Assembly (NCBI GenBank): GCA_022763105.1
Contig: JALEGK010000041.1
Coordinates: 1 to 49,640 of the forward strand
Origin: Rickettsiales bacterium
GTDB lineage: Bacteria > Pseudomonadota > Alphaproteobacteria > Rickettsiales > UBA3002
DNA: 49,640 nucleotides
Direction: 5' to 3'
Part shown: positions 42,982 through 49,640 of the stretch, piece after piece
Layout of the letters: the number at the start of each line of letters is the position of its first letter
Numbering within the stretch: position 1 is the stretch's first letter
Translations under genes and position numbers: made by a program
The notes under the pieces: model-generated
Databases searched by the model: none
What the model saw: only the letters and a program-made list of their open reading frames with translations
Told to the model about the DNA's origin: nothing

Positions 42982-44145
42982 ATGTCTAATCTTGCTGAAA
43001 AAGTTGAGGATGCTGTGGCTGCAAGCCCAATTAAACTGACCATCGAACGTGCCGTGATTCTTCGCGCACTGACCCACATTCAGTCTGTGGTGGAGCGTCG
43101 CGGAACCATTCCGATTCTCGCGAACGTGAAACTCGAGACCAGTGCCGGTCAGTTACGTCTTTCAGCAACTGATATGGACATTGCCATCACCGAAGCGATT
43201 GCCGCAGAAGTAGGTAAAGAAGGTGCAACCACTGTTCCCGCTCATATGCTGTACGAAATCGTGCGCAAATTGCCAGATGGCAGCCAGATCGAAATGGAAT
43301 CATCGGATGATGGCAAAGTTGTGATCAAGGCCGGTTCGTCTCGCTTTAATCTGCCTTCACTGCCGGTCGATGACTTTCCGGTTATGTCTGAAGATGATCT
43401 TCAGCACAGCTTCCAGATTACCGCAGATGAATGTAAGGCGCTGGTTGAGAAAACCCGCTTTGCGATTTCTACCGAAGAGACTCGCTACTATCTAAATGGT
43501 GTCTATTTCCACGCGACCGATGATGAGGGTGCAAATGTGCTTCGTGCCGTTGCAACGGACGGTCACCGTCTTGCGCGCATTCAGATCGCATTGCCAGAAG
43601 GTGCAGAAGAAATCCCGGGTATTATCGTACCACGTAAGACGATTGGTGAGCTGACCAAGCTGATCGAAGAAGGCGTACAAGACGTTGAGATTTCTTTGTC
43701 AGAAACCAAGATCCGTTTCAATTGCGGCCAAGCCGTACTCGTTTCTAAATTGATCGACGGTAACTTCCCTGATTATGATCGCGTGATTCCAACCGGTAAT
43801 GACAAGATCATGGAAGTGGAATGCAAAACCTTCTCTGAAGCAGTTGACCGTGTATCGGTTATTTCTACAGACAAATCTCGTGGTATTAAATTGCAAGTAG
43901 AACCAGGCAAGCTAACGCTTTCTGCTAATAGCTCTGAGCAAGGCTCCGCAACGGAAGAAGTATCGGTAAAGTATGGTGCAGATGCGGTTGAGATTGGTTT
44001 CAACTCGCGTTACCTGCTCGATATCGCAAACCAAATCGAGAATGATTCTGCGCAATTCGTACTGTCTGATGCAGGCTCTCCTGCGATCGTTCGCGATCCT
44101 TCAGATGTGGGTGCGCTCTACGTTATCATGCCAATGCGTGTGTGA
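42982..44145 (+). CDS. dnaN: DNA polymerase III sliding clamp, beta subunit
   Basis: A 387-residue clamp of three repeated domains. ALTHIQSVVERRGTIPILANVKL is the first-domain signature; YYLNGVYFH and VATDGHRLAR mark the second; DVGALYVIMPMRV is the conserved end. It is about 20 residues longer than the E. coli clamp, due to an N-terminal extension (MSNLAEKVEDAVAASP). It tethers polymerase III to DNA. Confidence 0.97.
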   Translation: MSNLAEKVEDAVAASPIKLTIERAVILRALTHIQSVVERRGTIPILANVKLETSAGQLRLSATDMDIAITEAIAAEVGKEGATTVPAHMLYEIVRKLPDGSQIEMESSDDGKVVIKAGSSRFNLPSLPVDDFPVMSEDDLQHSFQITADECKALVEKTRFAISTEETRYYLNGVYFHATDDEGANVLRAVATDGHRLARIQIALPEGAEEIPGIIVPRKTIGELTKLIEEGVQDVEISLSETKIRFNCGQAVLVSKLIDGNFPDYDRVIPTGNDKIMEVECKTFSEAVDRVSVISTDKSRGIKLQVEPGKLTLSANSSEQGSATEEVSVKYGADAVEIGFNSRYLLDIANQIENDSAQFVLSDAGSPAIVRDPSDVGALYVIMPMRV

Positions 44146-44163
44146 TGACAGCGCTTAGGTTGA

Positions 44164-45324
44164 TTGATTTTGCAACCTAACCCGCACATTGAATCTGCGA
44201 TTAAGTCCCATGCCATCAAGCAGCTAACGCTTTCGAATTTTCGAAATTACGAATCGTTGCACCTAGATATCGATGCGCCATGCATCGTACTGCAGGGCCA
44301 TAACGGCGCAGGTAAAACCAACATTCTAGAAGCGATCTCTTTGCTCTCTCCGGGGCGAGGCTTGCGCAAAGCAAAACTGCGAGAGATGAGCAAAGCCGAC
44401 AGCGATCAAGGTTGGGTGATCTCCGCACAGATCGATGCAGAAGGCATCACCCATCAAATCGGCACCGCCGTCGATACGCTCAGCATTACCGATAAACGCA
44501 TCGTCAAAATCGATAGTGAGAAAACCAAATCGCAAGCAGCGCTCGCTGAATACCTTACCGTTATCTGGCAAACCCCGCAGATGGACGGATTGTTCCTCGA
44601 CTCCAATACCGCACGTCGCAGCTTTCTGGACCGCTTGGTCTATGGCCTCGACGCTGCACATCTCACTCGCGTCAATGCATACGACCATGCGCTACGTGAA
44701 CGTAACAAATTGCTGCAAGATTCGCGCGCCGACCATCAATGGCTTTGCACATTAGAGCAACGCATGGCGGAGCAGGCGGTCGCCATAGCCGATGCCAGAT
44801 TGCAAACCATCAAGCGACTCAATCAAGCGATTGCGCAATCATCGACTGGGTTTCCAAAAGCCATCATCCATTGCGAAGGCGAGGTCGAAAGTATGATTGC
44901 CCAAGGCGAAGCGGCTGTCGATATCGAGGAGCAATGGCTGGAAATATGGCAAAATGCACGCAACACGGACCGCCATGCGGGCCGCACCTTAAAAGGAACG
45001 CATCGCTCGCAATTGCAAGTCCAGCATCAGGAAAAAAACATGGAAGCGGCCTATTGTTCGACTGGTGAACAGAAGGCATTGCTGCTGAGCATTTTACTTT
45101 CGCATGCACGTGTCAAAGCAGAATGGAAAGGGGCCGCGCCGATCATTTTACTCGATGAAGTCGTCGCCCATTTAGACGAAAAAAGACGCGCCGAATTATT
45201 CGATGAAATCACCAAAATTGGCGCCCAAACATGGCTGACGGGCACCGATGCTGCCGACTTTTCGGCTATTCCTGTCGACCATCAGGTTTTCATGGTAAAA
45301 AATGCAGAAATAACAACAGGATAA
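44164..45324 (+). CDS. recF: DNA replication and repair protein RecF
   Basis: A 386-residue SMC-like ATPase that loads RecA at gaps with RecO and RecR. It shows LTLSNFRNYESLHLDID, Walker A GHNGAGKTN near 48, the QMDGLFLDSNTARRSFLDRL signature, and the end motifs STGEQKALLLSILLSHA and ILLDEVVAHLD. No ATG occurs in frame before the conserved region, so a TTG is used: 44164 or 44170, both behind AGG at 44157-44159. It starts 18 bases after dnaN. Confidence 0.95.
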   Translation: MILQPNPHIESAIKSHAIKQLTLSNFRNYESLHLDIDAPCIVLQGHNGAGKTNILEAISLLSPGRGLRKAKLREMSKADSDQGWVISAQIDAEGITHQIGTAVDTLSITDKRIVKIDSEKTKSQAALAEYLTVIWQTPQMDGLFLDSNTARRSFLDRLVYGLDAAHLTRVNAYDHALRERNKLLQDSRADHQWLCTLEQRMAEQAVAIADARLQTIKRLNQAIAQSSTGFPKAIIHCEGEVESMIAQGEAAVDIEEQWLEIWQNARNTDRHAGRTLKGTHRSQLQVQHQEKNMEAAYCSTGEQKALLLSILLSHARVKAEWKGAAPIILLDEVVAHLDEKRRAELFDEITKIGAQTWLTGTDAADFSAIPVDHQVFMVKNAEITTG

Positions 45325-45338
45325 ATTGCGTTTTTTCG

Positions 45339-45347
45339 TGTGGAAAA
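45339..45347 (-). promoter_or_regulatory. DnaA-box-like site upstream of gyrB
   Basis: TTTTCCACA on the minus strand has one mismatch to TTATNCACA. It lies about 20 bases upstream of the gyrB promoter. Confidence 0.25.
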
Positions 45348-45359
45348 CGAGCTTTTTTG

Positions 45360-45388
45360 TTGGTCAAATGCCCCCATTCCCGCTATAA
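45360..45388 (+). promoter_or_regulatory. Promoter for gyrB
   Basis: TTGGTC (45360-45365) and CTATAA (45383-45388) are 17 bases apart. The -10 matches the alphaproteobacterial form well. The untranslated leader would be about 45 bases. Confidence 0.5.
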
Positions 45389-45429
45389 CTTGGCTCTCAG
45401 CATGTCGTAGATATTAAGATATTGATTAA

Positions 45430-47844
<2,415 letters not shown>

Positions 47845-47860
47845 TTACGCCAAAAAAGGC

Positions 47861-47889
47861 TTGACGCTAGGGATTTTAACCGCTAAAAA
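47861..47889 (+). promoter_or_regulatory. Promoter for rpmB
   Basis: TTGACG (47861-47866, within GGCTTGAC) and TAAAAA (47884-47889) are 17 bases apart. The start of transcription would lie just before the GAGAGAGGG ribosome site region. Same -35 context as the rpsT promoter. Confidence 0.6.
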
Positions 47890-47917
47890 CCCGCGTTCAT
47901 TGAGAGAGGGAAGAGAA

Positions 47918-48211
47918 ATGTCTCGTAAATGTGATCTAACTGGTGTTGGTGTTCAAACAGGTAACAACGTGTCGCACTCTAAGCGTCACACGCGTCGCCG
48001 TTTTCTGCCTAACCTACATAATGTTAGCCTGCTAAGTGATGCACTTGGCCGCAAGGTTTCTCTGCGTATTACCGCTGCGACCCTACGCTCAATCGACCAC
48101 AATGGCAGCCTGGACAAGTTCCTGCTAGGTCAATCAGCAACCAAACTGACCCCAATGGGCCAGAAGCTGCGTACCAGCATCAAAAAAGCACAAGAAAAAG
48201 CGGCTGCTTAA
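47918..48211 (+). CDS. rpmB: 50S ribosomal protein L28
   Basis: A 97-residue basic protein: MSRKCDLTGVGVQTGNNVSH, SKRHTRRRFLPNLHNVSL and SLRITAATLRSIDHNGSLDK are the alphaproteobacterial L28 pattern (longer than the 78 residues of E. coli). The ATG at 47918 follows GAGAGAGGGAAGAG; a longer in-frame reading to 47861 would cover the promoter and is rejected. Convergent with cobT. Confidence 0.97.
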   Translation: MSRKCDLTGVGVQTGNNVSHSKRHTRRRFLPNLHNVSLLSDALGRKVSLRITAATLRSIDHNGSLDKFLLGQSATKLTPMGQKLRTSIKKAQEKAAA

Positions 48212-48227
48212 TTAGATTATTCTAGAA

Positions 48228-49640
48228 TCAGCGACGTCTGTTCTCATCTTCTGAGAACAGCTTAGTGATTTCTTTCATCATCGTATCACCCAATTGCTCG
48301 ACTTCGTGAATCGTTACAGCGCGCTTATAATAACGCGTGACGTCATGGCCAATACCAATCGCGACCAGTTCCACATCCGAGCGGTTCTCGATACCGTCAA
48401 TCACATCACGTAAATGGCGGTCCAGGTAACCCGATGAGTTAATCGATAGGGTCGAGTCATCGACCGGTGCACCATCGGAGATGACCATCAGGATGCGACG
48501 TTGTTCGGGACGGGCAAGTAAGCGCTCATGCGCCCAGAGTAGTGCCTCACCATCAATATTCTCTTTCAACACACCATCTTTAAGCATCAACCCAAGATTA
48601 CGGCGGGTTTTATTGAGGCGCATATCTGCTGATTTATAAATGATATGGCGCAGATCATTCAGGCGACCTGGCGAACGACGGCGGCCTGACTGCTCCCAGC
48701 GTTTGCGCGCTTGGCCACCTTTCCAATCACGTGTGGTAAAGCCGAGAATCTCAATTTTTACGCCGCAACGCTCTAGTGTGCGCGCCAGAATGTCGGCACT
48801 AAGCGCGGCAATAGTAATCGGACGTCCGCGCATCGAGCCGGAATTATCAATAAGCAAACTCACCACCGAATCACGGAAATCAGATTCTTGCTCTTGTTTG
48901 TAAATCTCGCGCATATCCGGGTGAACGATGAGGCGGGCGAGGCGGGCATTATCGATCAGCCCATCTTCTAAATCATAGAGCCATTCGCGCTGCTGACGCG
49001 CCAGCAGCAAACGTTGTAACCGTGCGGCCAGCCGCGAATGCACATTCTGGTATTGCTTGAGTTTCTCATCGAGCTGCTGACGATACGTGTCCATCTCCTC
49101 ACAGCTAGCAAGTTGATCGGCTTCAATCACCTCATCAAAATCATTGGTGAAGATTTTGTATGGCTCCGCCTGCTTCATGGGCGTTACAGACGGACGGTTT
49201 GGAGCCATGTGAAGCGGCATCGGCGCATCGATACGCTGATCGGATTGAGACTCTTCAAAGCTCTCTTCTTCCGTTTGTTCTTGCTGATCAGTCGATTCAC
49301 TCTGATTAGGGTCCGGCGCATGATATTCCGGCTCTTCTTCCTGATCTGCCGCGCTATCAACCTGATCATCAGGTGATTCATTCTCAGCCGGATCTTCTGA
49401 CGGCGCTTCATTCCGCTCTTGTTCGGAGTTGAATGACAGCGTGTCGATAAGCTGCTTCGCGTATTTCGCATAGCTGCCCTGATACTCGATATTCTCTTCT
49501 AGTTTGCCAAGAATATAGCTGCCTTTGGTATCCAGCCATTTGCGCCATTTATCGACGACCTTCTTCATCGATTTTGGCGGCGGCGTACCATGCATATGCT
49601 CGCGCAGCAGCAAGCTCATAATCTCAGCAAGCGGGGCCTC
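48228..49640 (-). CDS. cobT: Cobaltochelatase-type subunit CobT (partial at right edge)
   Basis: The 3' part of a CobT-family protein; the frame stays open past an internal ATG at 49619 to the edge of the window, and the upstream residues ([16 protein letters not shown]) match the family, so the gene continues. A highly acidic disordered stretch (Glu/Asp/Ser/Gln, about the 70th-130th visible residues) is followed by a von Willebrand A domain with an intact metal site [10 protein letters not shown], then [13 protein letters not shown]. With CobS (AAA+) and CobN it inserts cobalt in aerobic B12 synthesis; CobS-CobT pairs also occur without B12 synthesis. rpmB next to cobT is typical of alphaproteobacteria. 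Confidence 0.92.
   Translation of the reverse strand, partial: EAPLAEIMSLLLREHMHGTPPPKSMKKVVDKWRKWLDTKGSYILGKLEENIEYQGSYAKYAKQLIDTLSFNSEQERNEAPSEDPAENESPDDQVDSAADQEEEPEYHAPDPNQSESTDQQEQTEEESFEESQSDQRIDAPMPLHMAPNRPSVTPMKQAEPYKIFTNDFDEVIEADQLASCEEMDTYRQQLDEKLKQYQNVHSRLAARLQRLLLARQQREWLYDLEDGLIDNARLARLIVHPDMREIYKQEQESDFRDSVVSLLIDNSGSMRGRPITIAALSADILARTLERCGVKIEILGFTTRDWKGGQARKRWEQSGRRRSPGRLNDLRHIIYKSADMRLNKTRRNLGLMLKDGVLKENIDGEALLWAHERLLARPEQRRILMVISDGAPVDDSTLSINSSGYLDRHLRDVIDGIENRSDVELVAIGIGHDVTRYYKRAVTIHEVEQLGDTMMKEITKLFSEDENRRR
48238..48260. other. Hairpin at the 3' end of cobT
   Basis: CTGTTCTCA and TGAGAACAG form nine perfect pairs around a five-base loop, covering the last codons of cobT. 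A palindrome ATTCTAGAAT lies just beside it in the 16-base gap to rpmB. No T-run is present on either strand, so ordinary rho-independent termination is unlikely, but the stem may block run-through or protect the mRNA ends. Confidence 0.4.

Noticed and set aside
45329..45357. Terminator after recF (CGTTTT/AAAACG followed by a T-run)
   Set aside because: The stem is short, A/T-rich and the T-run is offset by three bases; it overlaps the gyrB control region and is equally well explained by composition.

Overview
The window reads as chromosomal DNA of an alphaproteobacterium of roughly balanced GC content. The evidence is the block mutM / ubiE-ubiB-coaBC-dut, rpmB beside cobT, a CysN-CysC fusion, and promoters of the CTTGAC type before tRNA-His, rpsT and rpmB. 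A full type IV pilus motor set plus a dnaA-dnaN-recF-gyrB block would fit a free-living, surface-active or predatory lineage such as the Micavibrio group, but that placement is inference. I see no prophage, insertion sequence, CRISPR array or rRNA. Coding density is very high and many genes abut or overlap by 1-11 bases.

Layout. 1-1813 (+): 3' end of pyrG, a small HAD phosphatase-like gene and a lipoprotein, closed by a bidirectional terminator. 1883-3661 (-): glnB-glnA nitrogen control. 3901-3978: tRNA-His. 4063-5618 (+): a PfkB-type sugar/nucleoside kinase and a small partner. 5619-8705 (-): an incomplete cytochrome c maturation cluster (ccmD, ccmE, a degenerate J-domain protein, ccmG, an LplT-like transporter). 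8882-9001: an unlisted 39-residue membrane peptide. 9080-13024 (+): sulfate activation, cysD and cysNC with two unknown genes between them.

13203-21313 (+): a pilus assembly operon (PilB/MshE-type ATPase with a very long Pro/Gln/Glu-rich head, PilC, a PilM-PilN-like fusion, PilO-like, PilP-like, and an ABC ATPase without a permease). It converges on 21315-25475 (-): a TPR protein, pilT and pilU. No pilin, secretin or prepilin peptidase is present here. 25638-32655 (+ with one - gene): M23 peptidase, pyrD, a carboxylesterase (-), polA and a nitronate monooxygenase-like flavoprotein.

32668-39471 (-): one long co-directional run, ubiE-ubiB-coaBC-dut-rrf2-cysK-moeB-like-SH3, joining ubiquinone, CoA, dUTP and cysteine metabolism. 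The 61-base ubiB-coaBC gap is almost entirely two nested perfect inverted repeats, and part of that sequence recurs upstream of cysD. This suggests a possible cysteine/sulfur regulon. 39534-48211 (+): mutM, rpsT, rhodanese, dnaA, dnaN, recF, gyrB and rpmB. The AT-rich mutM-rpsT gap with DnaA-box-like sites is a candidate origin, unproven. 48228-49640 (-): cobT, cut by the right edge.

The most unusual parts are the remodelled pilus operon, the unknown genes inside the sulfate-activation operon, the nested dyads before coaBC, and the two-hairpin region between rpsT and the rhodanese-dnaA genes.
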